The notes: a model not told the origin generated them from the letters alone. Positions 1 through 9,294 are shown, counted from the stretch's first letter. The stretch: 45,440 nt of DNA from an uncultured Faecalibacterium sp. (GCA_934501115.1 CAKSTO010000012.1:1-45440); one strand, 5' to 3'. Made by a program: numbers and translations.

Positions 1-5
1 AGCGC

Positions 6-33
6 TTGACATTCTCCGGATATCTGGTATAAT
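6..33 (+). promoter_or_regulatory. promoter of tRNA-Leu
   Basis: A perfect -35 TTGACA (6-11) and a perfect -10 TATAAT (28-33) are 16 bp apart and lie 44 bp upstream of the tRNA. A small hairpin (about 42-66) sits in the leader. Confidence 0.85.
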
Positions 34-77
34 AACTATCGTTCCGAGCGAAACAGCTCGCGAACACAACAGAATAT

Positions 78-164
78 GCGGATATGGCGGAATTGGCAGA
101 CGCGTTAGATTCAGGTTCTAATCGGGGCAACTCGGTGGAGGTTCAAGTCCTCTTATCCGCACCA
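78..164 (+). tRNA. tRNA-Leu (anticodon CAG)
   Basis: Class II tRNA with a long variable arm. The acceptor stem pairs 78-84 with 154-160, the discriminator is A161, and CCA is encoded (162-164). The anticodon stem TTAGA/TCTAA encloses the loop TTCAGGT, giving anticodon CAG, which reads CUG. The T-arm has the loop TTCAAGT closed by five pairs. CUG is used very often in the genes of this window. The gene stands alone between its own promoter and terminator. Confidence 0.95.
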
Positions 165-203
165 AGAAAAACCAGTACACAATGTGTACTGGTTTTTCTT
201 TTT
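165..203 (+). terminator. intrinsic terminator of tRNA-Leu
   Basis: A long near-perfect hairpin (arms around 166-180 and 184-198) begins right after the CCA end and runs into a T-rich tract at 193-203. Confidence 0.85.
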
Positions 204-206
204 CGG

Positions 207-225
207 TGCGGAAGAGGACTTGAAC
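207..225 (-). repeat. inverted tRNA-Leu 3' tail, copy 1
   Basis: This matches the reverse complement of tRNA bases 141-161, with two bases missing. It heads the first unit of the array. Confidence 0.75.
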
Positions 226-281
226 AGGGCGGCGGCGCGCAGCGCCGTAAGCAATCAGCCCGGTGGGCTGTTGCTTAGCCC

Positions 282-330
282 GCGGTTCCCAACCTGTAGG
301 AATGTCTACCGGGAGGCAGACTGTCCACTG
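282..330. repeat. 49-bp repeat, copy 1
   Basis: It matches 532-580 at 47 of 49 positions by eye. The differences are at 288/538 and 316/566. Confidence 0.85.
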
Positions 331-370
331 TCTTTTTTGTTTTACATGGCAGTTTCTCTTCCGCAGTAAC

Positions 371-391
371 TGCGGATAAGAGGACTTGAAC
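371..391 (-). repeat. inverted tRNA-Leu 3' tail, copy 2
   Basis: This is an exact 21-base reverse-complement copy of tRNA bases 141-161, covering one T-stem base, the T loop, the 3' strands of the T and acceptor stems, and the discriminator base. Confidence 0.9.
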
Positions 392-531
392 AGCAACGAC
401 GATGACCGCAGCCAGCGGCTGAAACAGGGAGGAGTTGTTGGGGCCGCGTTCTGATTTTTCAAAGCCCTGCCAAGGGGCTGCAGAAAAATCAGCAAACGCA
501 ACCCGTAAGGCCCTGACCGCCAGATTCCGCT

Positions 532-580
532 GCGGTTTCCAACCTGTAGGAATGTCTACCGGGAGACAGACTGTCCACTG
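532..580. repeat. 49-bp repeat, copy 2
   Basis: This is the second copy of the repeat at 282-330. It is followed at once by a third, badly decayed tRNA-tail-like sequence. Confidence 0.85.
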
Positions 581-584
581 GGTT

Positions 585-603
585 ATGCGGATTTGATTTT
601 GAA
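585..603 (-). repeat. possible decayed tRNA-tail copy 3
   Basis: The ends (TGCGGAT and TTGAAC) agree with the tRNA-tail copies, but the middle does not. It is listed mainly because it sits where a third unit head is expected. Confidence 0.35.
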
Positions 604-665
604 CGGCGACCCGGAGAAATACTTGAAAACCGTAACCGGAAGCCATGGGTTGGAAGATTCAGGGC

Positions 666-706
666 AAAACAAAAGCAGGGTGCGCCCATGAGTAGGACGC
701 ACCCTG
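666..706 (-). terminator. intrinsic terminator after folC
   Basis: On the minus strand a perfect 9-bp stem (706-698 with 684-676) is followed by a T-rich run (675-666). It lies about 215 bp past the folC stop and is the first good stop signal for that transcript. Confidence 0.65.
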
Positions 707-920
707 AAAATCCGCATACGATAGCAATCTGTGCAGCAGCCCCGTTGTTTTATCCGGCATCGCGTGTTTCGCCTTCAAAGGCGGATTCGAGCAGCTGCGG
801 CAGAAGCGGGCAGCGAGGCCGCGGTATGCCAGCTCCTGCAAGGTCAGCTTAACGGCAGTGTCAGCCTTGCGCCGGCTCCGCAAATCATGTCCAGCACGAT
901 GCGGAGAGCACTCTATGTCT

Positions 921-2195
<1,275 letters not shown>

Positions 2196-2281
2196 AGGTA
2201 CTGCCTCTTTTCGAGATCACGATTTAGAATTGTCTCCGCTTCGCTCTGACAATATCAGCGGAAATAGTATTTTTATCATTT

Positions 2282-2317
2282 GTAAATCCGAAACGACTGC
2301 GGTCGTTTCGGATTTAC
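2282..2317. repeat. perfect 16-bp palindrome between folT and folC
   Basis: Arms of 16 bp (2282-2297 and 2302-2317) enclose a 4-base loop. A T-run follows on the plus strand (to about 2323), where no gene lies upstream. On the minus strand, the direction of the neighbouring genes, no T-run follows. It may be a mobile palindrome or a block to antisense transcription. Confidence 0.6.
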
Positions 2318-2404
2318 TTTTTTACGGGTAGGGATCGTAACGATTAACTGCATATGCTGCTGTTAGCCTGCGGCTGTCGCGCAGCGACTCTAAATCGGCG
2401 TAAC

Positions 2405-2442
2405 ACAAAAAATCCTTTAGCGTAGCGGCTTGGATTTTTTGT
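2405..2442 (-). terminator. intrinsic terminator after folT
   Basis: An 11-bp stem (2442-2432 with 2415-2405) has an AT-rich foot whose final T-run serves as the terminator tail on the minus strand, about 40 bp past the folT stop. Confidence 0.65.
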
Positions 2443-2480
2443 ATAGAGCCCAACGCGACTACACTCTGTGCGGGAAGCCT

Positions 2481-2993
2481 TTATTTCTTCACCATCTTCA
2501 TCAGGGCACGGTTTTCCAGCAGGATGCGCAGCAGCACGGTGTTCACTGCAGCCAGGATCAGTGCATTGGGGATGCGCACGGCCAGCGTTGCCCACGGGTA
2601 GCCGTAGAAAATGCGCAGTGCCAGCGAGGTAATGACCATGGAGCCCACAAAGTGTCCCAGCAGCACGCTGATCTGCAGCCGCAGGCCGGTGCGCAGTTGA
2701 GGCAGCTTTTTCCACGCAAGCCCTGCCACCAGACCAATGGCACCCGCGCCCAGCGTGATGAGCGGGTTGATGGCGTAGCCCGCCAGCACGCCGCCGATCA
2801 TATCGGCCACGGCGCCCACGGCAAAGCCTGCTCCCGGGCCAAACAGCAGCGCTGCCAACAGCACCGGCAGGCTGCCCAGATTGAAGCGCACAAAGCCGGT
2901 GGAGACGCTCAGCACCCGGCTGAACACGATGCTCATCGCCACCAGAAGTGCCAGCATCGTGAGGGTACGGACGGAAATTTTCGAGTTGTTCAT
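2481..2993 (-). CDS. folT: ECF transporter S component, folate type
   Basis: This is the substrate-binding membrane subunit of an energy-coupling-factor importer. It would use a shared EcfAAT module that is not in this window. The 170-residue protein has five to six hydrophobic segments. The first follows a short charged N-terminus, and the region near residues 47-62 carries the FGPGAGFAVGAVAD motif typical of the S-component family. The ATG at 2993 was chosen because AAGGAGG lies eight bases upstream; the longer open frame would run through the riboswitch. Folate as substrate is inferred from the THF riboswitch and from folC downstream. Confidence 0.85.
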   Translation of the reverse strand: MNNSKISVRTLTMLALLVAMSIVFSRVLSVSTGFVRFNLGSLPVLLAALLFGPGAGFAVGAVADMIGGVLAGYAINPLITLGAGAIGLVAGLAWKKLPQLRTGLRLQISVLLGHFVGSMVITSLALRIFYGYPWATLAVRIPNALILAAVNTVLLRILLENRALMKMVKK

Positions 2994-3040
2994 ATCAACT
3001 GTCCTCCTTATAAAAGGAATACCGGGCGGGCGGTTCAGAC

Positions 3041-3085
3041 AAATAAAAACGCCCTCCCTGTGACAAACCGCACAAAGGAGGGCGT
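3041..3085 (-). terminator. riboswitch expression-platform terminator
   Basis: On the minus strand a perfect 9-bp GC-rich stem (3085-3077 with 3057-3049) is followed by a T-rich run (3048-3041). It lies between the THF aptamer and the folT ribosome site, as expected for control by premature termination. Confidence 0.8.
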
Positions 3086-3149
3086 GAATCCAACAACTTT
3101 CACTTCCGGGCAAGGCGGCAGGCCGTCTCGCCTGCACCCAAATCCATGC

Positions 3150-3245
3150 AGCAGCGGGATGCAGATCCTGTACCGCGGGTACTCCTTCGTCCGCAGCACA
3201 ACTCCCCGTTGATGCGGCACTTAACGCACAGGATCTTACTCTGTT
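3150..3245 (-). ncRNA. THF (tetrahydrofolate) riboswitch
   Basis: Read on the minus strand, the leader has the conserved aptamer blocks in order: an AGAGTAA entry, GCGTTAAGTG, GGACGAAG, then GCGGTA leading into a 3' arm that pairs with GATCCTGT at the 5' side, and GCATCC before the closing strand. The order and the loop sequences match the THF class as I know it. It lies between a consensus promoter and the folT gene and is followed by an intrinsic terminator. The ends are approximate. Confidence 0.88.
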
Positions 3246-3254
3246 GATGGATTT

Positions 3255-3283
3255 ATTATAGTCCTTTTTCTGTGTCCTTGCAA
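3255..3283 (-). promoter_or_regulatory. promoter of the folT-folC module
   Basis: On the minus strand a -35 TTGCAA (3283-3278) is 17 bp from a perfect -10 TATAAT (3260-3255), just upstream of the riboswitch. Confidence 0.85.
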
Positions 3284-3448
3284 CTACGGCAATGAACAAC
3301 TTTGCTAAAGTACAACGTCAAATTTTAGCAGTTGTGCATAGCGCCTGCCGGATTTTGCCTTTTCTCCCCTTTTCATTTGCCGCATAACGTGGTAAGATGG
3401 GTTTAACCTTAAATATGGAGTTTTTCTCCCGGAAAGGAATGTTTCCCG

Positions 3449-5140
3449 ATGAAATTCAATGAAATGACATACACCCGCCCGGACATCAACGCTCTTCTGG
3501 CTCAGTGCAGGGAGCTTGCTGCAAAGGCAGCCGCCGCTCCGGACGGCGAAACTCTTGTCAGGCTTTACTATGCGCAGAGCGAAGCCTTTGCGGAGTATAA
3601 TACCGCCGCGAACCTCGCCAATATCCACTACACCTGTGACACCCGCGACGCTTACTGGAAAGCCGAGCAGGACTTCTTTGATGCCAACGGCCCTGCCGTG
3701 ACCAACGCCAGCGTGGAGATCAGCCGCGCATTTCTGTCCAATCCCCATGTGGACGCCCTGACAGCCAAGTTCGGCACCACCTGCGTTGCCGGCATGAAAA
3801 ACGCCGTTCTCAGCATGGACGACCGCACCGTGGAGCTGCAGCAGCAGTTCAATGCGCTGGTCAGCCGTTACCAGCAGATCTATGGCGGCGCACTGGTGGA
3901 ACTGGACGGCAAACAGCTCACCATCCCCCAGCTGGGTCCCTACAAAGAGGATCTCGACCCCGCCGTGCGCCGTGCCGCCTACGAAGCCGAGGCCGGTTAC
4001 TTTGACGCCCACCGTGCCGAGCTGGACGAGCTGTATGGTGAGATCGTGAAAAACCTGAATGCGCAGGCAAAGATCATGGGCTACCATGACTACAGTGAGC
4101 TGTCCTACGTGCGCATGAACCGCATCGGTTACGGAGCAAAGGAGATCCGGAATTTCCGCGATCAGGTGGCAAACGATGTGGTGCCTCAGCTGCAGAAGGT
4201 GATGGCTCTGCGCGCAAAGCGCACCGGCATCGCCCACCCCGCCTTCACCGACCTGCCCATCATGTTCAAAGACGGCAACCCCAAGCCCATCCCCGGCTAC
4301 AAGGCCCGCATGGATGCCGCCCGCACCATGTACCACGAGCTGAGCCCGGAAACGGCAGAATTCATCGACTTCATGCAGGATAACGAGCTGTTCGACGTGG
4401 AGAGCCGCCCCGGCAAGATGTCCGGCGGCTATATGACCAGCCTGCCCCGCTACAAGGCTCCCTTCATCTTTGCCAACTGGAACAACACCTCCGGCGACGT
4501 AGATGTGCTGACCCATGAATGCGGCCATGCCTTCGAGGGTTATGTAGCCGAGCGTGACCCCGCCATCCCCGCCGATCTGGAATGCCCCGGCATGGAGAGC
4601 GCCGAGATCCACTCCATGGCCATGGAGTTTCTCACCGCACCGTGGCACCATCTGCTGTTCGGCAGGGATACCGACAAATACGCCCTGCTGCACGCTGAGG
4701 ACAGCTTCGTGTTCCTTGCTTACGGCTGCGAGGTGGATGAGTTTCAGCACATCATGTATCAGCACCCGGAGCTGACCCCCGACGAGCGCAACGCCGAGTG
4801 GCTCAGGCTGGAAAAGAAATACCGTCCGTGGATCGACTTCGATCATCTGCCCTTCTATGGCCGGGGTGCCGGTTGGCAGCGTCAGCTGCATATTTATGAG
4901 TGCCCCTTCTATTATATCGACTACTGCCTTTCTACCATGGCCGCGCTGCAGTTCTTCCTGCTGAGCCTGACCGACCACAAGGACGCATGGGAGCGCTACC
5001 TGCGCCTTGTGCGCCGTGCCGGCATGGCCAGCTACACCGAGCTGCTGGAGACCGCCGGGCTGAAAGTCCCCTTTGCGCAGGGCAGCATCAAGGGCATTGC
5101 CCAGCAGATGACCGACTGGCTGGAAGCCCATCAGGTATAA
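3449..5140 (+). CDS. M3 family oligoendopeptidase
   Basis: A cytoplasmic zinc metallopeptidase that trims oligopeptides, of the PepF/thimet (M3) family. The 563-residue protein is of normal length. The zinc site HECGH is at residues 356-360, and the third-ligand region ESAEIHSMAMEF lies about 25 residues downstream. The start follows an AAAGGAA-type ribosome site. It stands alone, with the folate module divergent upstream and a secreted-protein gene with its own promoter downstream. No clear promoter was found; TTTTCA and TAAGAT near 3375-3405 are weak candidates. Confidence 0.92.
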   Translation: MKFNEMTYTRPDINALLAQCRELAAKAAAAPDGETLVRLYYAQSEAFAEYNTAANLANIHYTCDTRDAYWKAEQDFFDANGPAVTNASVEISRAFLSNPHVDALTAKFGTTCVAGMKNAVLSMDDRTVELQQQFNALVSRYQQIYGGALVELDGKQLTIPQLGPYKEDLDPAVRRAAYEAEAGYFDAHRAELDELYGEIVKNLNAQAKIMGYHDYSELSYVRMNRIGYGAKEIRNFRDQVANDVVPQLQKVMALRAKRTGIAHPAFTDLPIMFKDGNPKPIPGYKARMDAARTMYHELSPETAEFIDFMQDNELFDVESRPGKMSGGYMTSLPRYKAPFIFANWNNTSGDVDVLTHECGHAFEGYVAERDPAIPADLECPGMESAEIHSMAMEFLTAPWHHLLFGRDTDKYALLHAEDSFVFLAYGCEVDEFQHIMYQHPELTPDERNAEWLRLEKKYRPWIDFDHLPFYGRGAGWQRQLHIYECPFYYIDYCLSTMAALQFFLLSLTDHKDAWERYLRLVRRAGMASYTELLETAGLKVPFAQGSIKGIAQQMTDWLEAHQV

Positions 5141-5190
5141 TTTCCGGTTCTTCCTGTCTTCGATGCGAAAAAGCATTCCACGATTTTTTC

Positions 5191-5219
5191 TTGTTTCTAC
5201 GGACAAAATCTGATATACT
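5191..5219 (+). promoter_or_regulatory. promoter of the 222-residue secreted protein
   Basis: TTGTTT (5191-5196) and TATACT (5214-5219) are separated by 17 bp, 45 bp upstream of the start codon. Confidence 0.7.
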
Positions 5220-5263
5220 TTAAGAGAGCACATTTCATTTAGTCAGATCGAAAGGAGCTTCTC

Positions 5264-5932
5264 ATGAAATCGACCGGATCCTTCAAGCGCGTCCTTGCTG
5301 CCCTGTGCACCGCCGCACTGCTCACCTGCAGTGTCTCCGCTTTGGCCGTCAGCCCCGCAGACGTCTCTGCCTCCGCCTCGCTTTCTGCCGTAAATTCGGT
5401 CTCGGAAGCGCAGCTGCGCTCTACCCTGTCCAAGCTCACTGTCACCTATGACAGCGAGGCCGAAGGCTGGCAGATTGATTCCCCCTACGAGGAAGCCAGC
5501 ATGGAAAAGGCTTCCTGCGGTCTGTACCCCTACCTGTTCGTTACCAACGATGATCCCACCGTTTATCTCAGTCTGGGTCTGACCTATATCGGGAACAAAA
5601 AGCTGGACATGAAATCTGTTCGGGTAGAGACCGAGGATAACTACTACGACTTCACCTGCGACGACCAGTTCACAGGCGGCTACGACAACGACCTCAAGGC
5701 ATGGTTTGACTATGAGCTGTTCGATATGGACGACGAGACCAGCTGGCTGAACGAGTGGCTTGCCGCAAAGAGCGTCACCGCCACCTTTACCGGCCGGGAC
5801 GGCTCCACCAAGACCTACACCCTGACCAAAGACAACCTGCAGGCCATCCGCGACATCCTGAACGCCTACGACACCCTGCTTGGTTCTGACATTTCCACCG
5901 CGCGCGTCGTGCTGCGCGACCTTGTAAAGTAA
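5264..5932 (+). CDS. secreted protein of unknown function
   Basis: Not recognised. The 222-residue product begins with a clear signal peptide: a basic start, a hydrophobic core up to about residue 28 and an ALA-type cleavage site. The mature part is rich in Asp, Tyr and Ser, with stretches such as TVYLSLGLTYIGNKKLDM that suggest beta strands. There is no lipobox Cys, membrane anchor or cell-wall sorting signal. The start follows AAAGGAG. It is a single-gene transcript with its own promoter and terminator. Confidence 0.8.
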   Translation: MKSTGSFKRVLAALCTAALLTCSVSALAVSPADVSASASLSAVNSVSEAQLRSTLSKLTVTYDSEAEGWQIDSPYEEASMEKASCGLYPYLFVTNDDPTVYLSLGLTYIGNKKLDMKSVRVETEDNYYDFTCDDQFTGGYDNDLKAWFDYELFDMDDETSWLNEWLAAKSVTATFTGRDGSTKTYTLTKDNLQAIRDILNAYDTLLGSDISTARVVLRDLVK

Positions 5933-5950
5933 CGCTTTTCTGTTTACGCA

Positions 5951-5986
5951 AAAGCCCCCGGGACGGTGATCCGTTCCGGGGGCTTT
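5951..5986. terminator. bidirectional terminator
   Basis: A 15-bp GC-rich hairpin lies between the convergent secreted-protein gene and uxaC, with AAA/TTT at its feet. It can serve both strands. Confidence 0.8.
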
Positions 5987-6019
5987 GTGTTATGCCTTAT
6001 TCAGGTTCAGGTACTTCTC

Positions 6020-7453
6020 TTACAGGTTAAAGTAGCGCTTTGCGTTATCGAAGCAGATACCCTTGACGATCTTCTCCAGAGCCTTTTCGTCGTTGGGATA
6101 CTCGCCGTCCTCGACCCACTGGCCGATGATGTTGCACAGGATGCGGCGGAAGTAGTCGTGACGGGTGTAGCTCAGGAAGCTGCGGCTATCGGTCAGCATA
6201 CCAACGAAGTTGCCCAGCAGACCCAGACTTGCCAGGCTGGTCATCTGCTCTTCCATGCCGATCTTGTGGTCATTGAACCACCATGCGGAGCCGTGCTGGA
6301 TCTTGCCCGGCACCTCGCTGTTCTGGAAGCAGCCCAGAATGGTGCCGATCTGTGCGTCGTCGGCGGGGTTCAGGCTGTAGATGATGGTCTTGGGGCACTC
6401 GTCGGTGTCGTTCAGGGCGCTCAGCAGGCTTGCGATCTCGCCGCCGCAGGTAGCGGTGTTGATCATATCATAGCCGGTGTCGGGTCCCAGCAGAGCGTTC
6501 ATCTTGCGGTTCACGCCGCGCAGGCAGTTGTAGTGGATCTGCATGGCAATGCCCAGACGGTGATACTGCTTGCCCAGATGGATCAGGATGTAGGTCTGGT
6601 ACTTCTCAGCCTCTTCGGTGGTGCAGCTCTCGCCCTTCATCACCTTCTGGTAAATGGCGTTGACCTCTTCCTTAGTAGCCTCACGATAGGGGATGTAATC
6701 CAGACCGTGGTCGGAAGCGCGGCAGCCCATCTCGGCAAAGAACTCGATGCGCTTGGTCAGGGCGTCGGTCACGCAGTCGATGCAGGCCAGCTTCTCCTTG
6801 CCGACCACAGCAGCCAGCTTGCCCATGTACTCTGCAAAGCCGGGCTTGTTGATGTTGATGGCCTTGTCGGGGCGGAAGGAAGGAGCCACGGTGAACTTGA
6901 TGGTGGGATCTTCCTTGATCTTCTTGTGCCAGTACAGGTCATCGATGGGGTCATCGGTGGTGCCGATGAAGGCAACGTTGGACTGCTCGATCAGGCCGCG
7001 GACGGTCAGCTTGGGGTCATGCTGCAGCTTGTCGTTGCACAGGTTCCAGACTTCCTCAGCGGTATCGCCGTTCAGCACGCCGTCGTAACCGAAGAACACA
7101 TGCAGCTCAAGGTTGGTCCAATGGTACATCGGGTTGCCGATGGCCATGGGCAGAGCCTCGGCAAACTTCTGGAAGCGCTCACGGTCGGGCTTGTCACCGG
7201 TAATGTACTCCTCGGGCACACCGTTGGAACGCATCACGCGCCATTTATAATGGTCGCCGAAGTAGCTGCCGTCCGGGTTGCGGCCGCCCAGCCACACCTG
7301 TGCGATGTTCTCGAACCGGCGGTTCTCGTAGATCTCACGGGGAGGGATGTGGCAGTGATAGTCGCAGATGGGCATGTCAGCGGCATAGTCATGATACAGA
7401 TGCTGAGCAGTAGCAGACTGGAGCATGAAGTCCTTGTCCATAAATGCTTTCAT
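6020..7453 (-). CDS. uxaC: glucuronate (uronate) isomerase
   Basis: It converts D-glucuronate to D-fructuronate and D-galacturonate to D-tagaturonate, the first step of hexuronate breakdown. It is a cytoplasmic metal-dependent amidohydrolase-fold enzyme. At 477 residues it has family length. The N-terminal metal motif CDYHCHIPPREI is at about residues 30-41 and is followed by the family signature FENIAQVWLGG. The start follows AGGAG at ten bases. It diverges from uxaB across a control region with three TGTATACA-like palindromes. The partner reductase here is of the tagaturonate kind, so galacturonate is the likelier substrate. Confidence 0.96.
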   Translation of the reverse strand: MKAFMDKDFMLQSATAQHLYHDYAADMPICDYHCHIPPREIYENRRFENIAQVWLGGRNPDGSYFGDHYKWRVMRSNGVPEEYITGDKPDRERFQKFAEALPMAIGNPMYHWTNLELHVFFGYDGVLNGDTAEEVWNLCNDKLQHDPKLTVRGLIEQSNVAFIGTTDDPIDDLYWHKKIKEDPTIKFTVAPSFRPDKAININKPGFAEYMGKLAAVVGKEKLACIDCVTDALTKRIEFFAEMGCRASDHGLDYIPYREATKEEVNAIYQKVMKGESCTTEEAEKYQTYILIHLGKQYHRLGIAMQIHYNCLRGVNRKMNALLGPDTGYDMINTATCGGEIASLLSALNDTDECPKTIIYSLNPADDAQIGTILGCFQNSEVPGKIQHGSAWWFNDHKIGMEEQMTSLASLGLLGNFVGMLTDSRSFLSYTRHDYFRRILCNIIGQWVEDGEYPNDEKALEKIVKGICFDNAKRYFNL

Positions 7454-7503
7454 GGGTCGATAACTCCTTTTTCTGTGATGGTGTTTGTTAAATTTTCGTC
7501 AAA

Positions 7504-7517
7504 CGTTGTGTACAACG
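7504..7517. promoter_or_regulatory. GntR-type operator, site 1
   Basis: CGTTGT-GT-ACAACG has perfect 6-bp arms. It lies just downstream of the uxaC promoter, in the transcribed leader. Confidence 0.65.
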
Positions 7518-7554
7518 AGATGCCCGCCTGCACGGGCAGGTTCGTCTTACCTTT

Positions 7555-7583
7555 AGTATAGCGGAAATTTCGCATGTATACAA
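7555..7583 (-). promoter_or_regulatory. uxaC promoter with operator site 2
   Basis: On the minus strand TTGTAT (7583-7578) and TATACT (7560-7555) are 17 bp apart. The -35 is itself part of the palindrome ATGTATACAA (7574-7583), so a bound repressor would cover it. Confidence 0.75.
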
Positions 7584-7678
7584 CTGAAAAAGTGCCAAAT
7601 TTTCTAGCACACAATTGTGCTTTTCGCTGGAAATGCTCTAAAATGCCCCCTTCGGGCTAAAAATATTGCACAAAGCCC

Positions 7679-7708
7679 TTGACTTATTTGTATACAACAG
7701 CATAAAAT
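7679..7708 (+). promoter_or_regulatory. uxaB promoter with operator site 3
   Basis: TTGACT (7679-7684) and TAAAAT (7703-7708) are 18 bp apart. The perfect palindrome TTGTATACAA (7688-7697) fills the spacer, an ideal place for repression by a GntR-family dimer. Confidence 0.8.
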
Positions 7709-7779
7709 AAAGATAAGAGACAGAGCCTGTGCAACCGGGTTCTGGAGAGCAAAGCAAGTTTATAAAGGAGATCAATGAG

Positions 7780-9294
7780 ATGGAAACTTTGAACTACAAG
7801 GTTCTGGAAAGCACCGGCTACAACGGCTACATCCTGAAGGACGCTCCCGTCAAGGTCATGCAGTTTGGTGAGGGCAACTTCCTGCGTGCATTCGTGGACT
7901 ACTTCTATGATATCGCAAATGAGAAGGCCGGTTACAACGGCAAGGTCAAGCTGGTGCAGCCCATCAGCAACTTCCCCCAGATGGCTGACTGGATCAACGA
8001 GCAGGAGGGTCTGTACACCCTGTACCTGCGCGGCAGCGAGAAGGGCCAGAAGGTCGATGCAAAGCGCGTGATCTCCTGCGTGTCCGACTGTGTGTGCCCC
8101 TACATCGACGGCAAGTGGGACGAAGTGCTGGAGCTGGCACGTTCTGCTGATCTGGAGACCATCGTTTCCAACACCACCGAGGCCGGCATCGCCTATACGC
8201 AGGGCGACAGCGCGTTCGATCAGGTTCCCCCCAACAGCTTCCCCGCAAAGCTGACCCGCGTGCTGTTTGAGCGCTACAAGGCATTCAATGGCGCTGCTGA
8301 CAAGGGTCTGGTCATCCTGTCCTGCGAGCTGATCGACAACAACGGCAAAGAGCTGAAGAAGTGCTGCAACAACTACGCAAAGGACTGGAATCTGGAGCCT
8401 GCCTTCATCGACTGGATGAACAACGCCAACACCTTCTGCTCCACTCTGGTCGACCGCATCGTTCCGGGCCGCATCCGTGACCCGAAGGAACTGGCTGCCA
8501 TGGAAGAGGTCAACGGCTACCACGATGCCGCTCTGGACGTGGGCGAAGTGTTCGGCGTGTGGGTCATCGAGGGTCCCGCAGAGCTGGAGGACAAGCTGCC
8601 GTTCAAGAAGGCCGGCGTCAACGTCATGGTCGTGCCTGACGTTACCCCCTACAAGAAGCGCAAGGTCCGCATCCTGAACGGTGCGCACACCGGCTTTGTT
8701 CTGGGCGCATATCTGGCCGGCTTCGACATCGTGCGTGACTGCATGCACAACGACACCATCCGCGGCTTCATGAACAAGATGCTGCACGAGGAGATCATCC
8801 CCACCCTGCCGCTGGACAAGAAGGATCTGGAGGAGTTTGCTTCCGCTGTTGAGGATCGCTTCAACAACCCCTTCGTCAACCACGAGCTGATGAGCATCTC
8901 CCTGAACTCCACCTCCAAGTGGAAGGCTCGCAACATGCCCTCTTTCCTGGCCTACATTGACGAGCAGAAGCAGCTGCCCAAGTGCCTGACCATGTCTCTG
9001 GCCGCTTACATTGCTTTCTACTCCAGCGACATTCAGGAGCGCACCGCCGACGGCCTGATCTGCAAGCGCCCCGCCGGCAACACCTACAAGATCCAGGACG
9101 ACGCATGGGCTCTGGACTTCTACTATGCACACAAGGACGACACCGCCGCCCAGCTGGTGCACGCTGTGCTGACCAACACCCAGATGTGGGATCAGGATCT
9201 GACCAAGATCGACGGCCTTGAGGCTGCTGTTCTGGCCGATCTGGAGATGATCCGCACCGAGGGTGCTGAGGCCGCTTACAAGAGCTGCCTGTAA
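7780..9294 (+). CDS. uxaB: tagaturonate reductase (altronate oxidoreductase)
   Basis: It reduces D-tagaturonate to D-altronate with NADH, the second step of galacturonate use, and belongs to the polyol (mannitol) dehydrogenase family. The product is 504 residues. It matches the UxaB pattern I know: QFGEGNFLRAFVDYF near the N-terminus, FSNTTEAGI-like SNTTEAGIAYT, CELIDNNG, FCSTLVDRIVPGRIRD, and the catalytic-region KVRILNGAHT. The ATG at 7780 was chosen over an upstream start because AAAGGAG ends nine bases before it. Fructuronate reductase (UxuB) is the alternative but lacks this N-terminal match. A terminator separates it from uxaA. Confidence 0.93.
   Translation: METLNYKVLESTGYNGYILKDAPVKVMQFGEGNFLRAFVDYFYDIANEKAGYNGKVKLVQPISNFPQMADWINEQEGLYTLYLRGSEKGQKVDAKRVISCVSDCVCPYIDGKWDEVLELARSADLETIVSNTTEAGIAYTQGDSAFDQVPPNSFPAKLTRVLFERYKAFNGAADKGLVILSCELIDNNGKELKKCCNNYAKDWNLEPAFIDWMNNANTFCSTLVDRIVPGRIRDPKELAAMEEVNGYHDAALDVGEVFGVWVIEGPAELEDKLPFKKAGVNVMVVPDVTPYKKRKVRILNGAHTGFVLGAYLAGFDIVRDCMHNDTIRGFMNKMLHEEIIPTLPLDKKDLEEFASAVEDRFNNPFVNHELMSISLNSTSKWKARNMPSFLAYIDEQKQLPKCLTMSLAAYIAFYSSDIQERTADGLICKRPAGNTYKIQDDAWALDFYYAHKDDTAAQLVHAVLTNTQMWDQDLTKIDGLEAAVLADLEMIRTEGAEAAYKSCL

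Larger units (their letters stand above)
204..675. other. gene-free stretch of degenerate tandem units
   Basis: No convincing gene lies here: the open frames have no ribosome site and only translate repeats. The stretch is built of units that each begin with an inverted copy of the 3' end of the upstream tRNA-Leu (207, 371, and more weakly 585). The first two units then carry a 49-bp repeat (282-330 and 532-580). A stem of unrelated sequence fills the space between. Confidence 0.6.

Noticed and set aside
118..646. Overlapping minus-strand open frames with a shared peptide
   Set aside because: They translate the tRNA tail copies and the 49-bp repeat, have no ribosome site, and agree only where the DNA repeats.
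659..883. Possible 74-codon minus-strand gene after folC
   Set aside because: TTG start, no ribosome site, overlaps the folC terminator hairpin, and the product resembles nothing I know. It could be a decayed gene remnant but I cannot support it.
3305..5233. 642-codon minus-strand frame
   Set aside because: Antisense shadow of the M3 peptidase, rich in His, Gly and Val as such shadows are in GC-rich genes.
5966..7561. 531-codon plus-strand frame
   Set aside because: Antisense shadow of uxaC and its control region.
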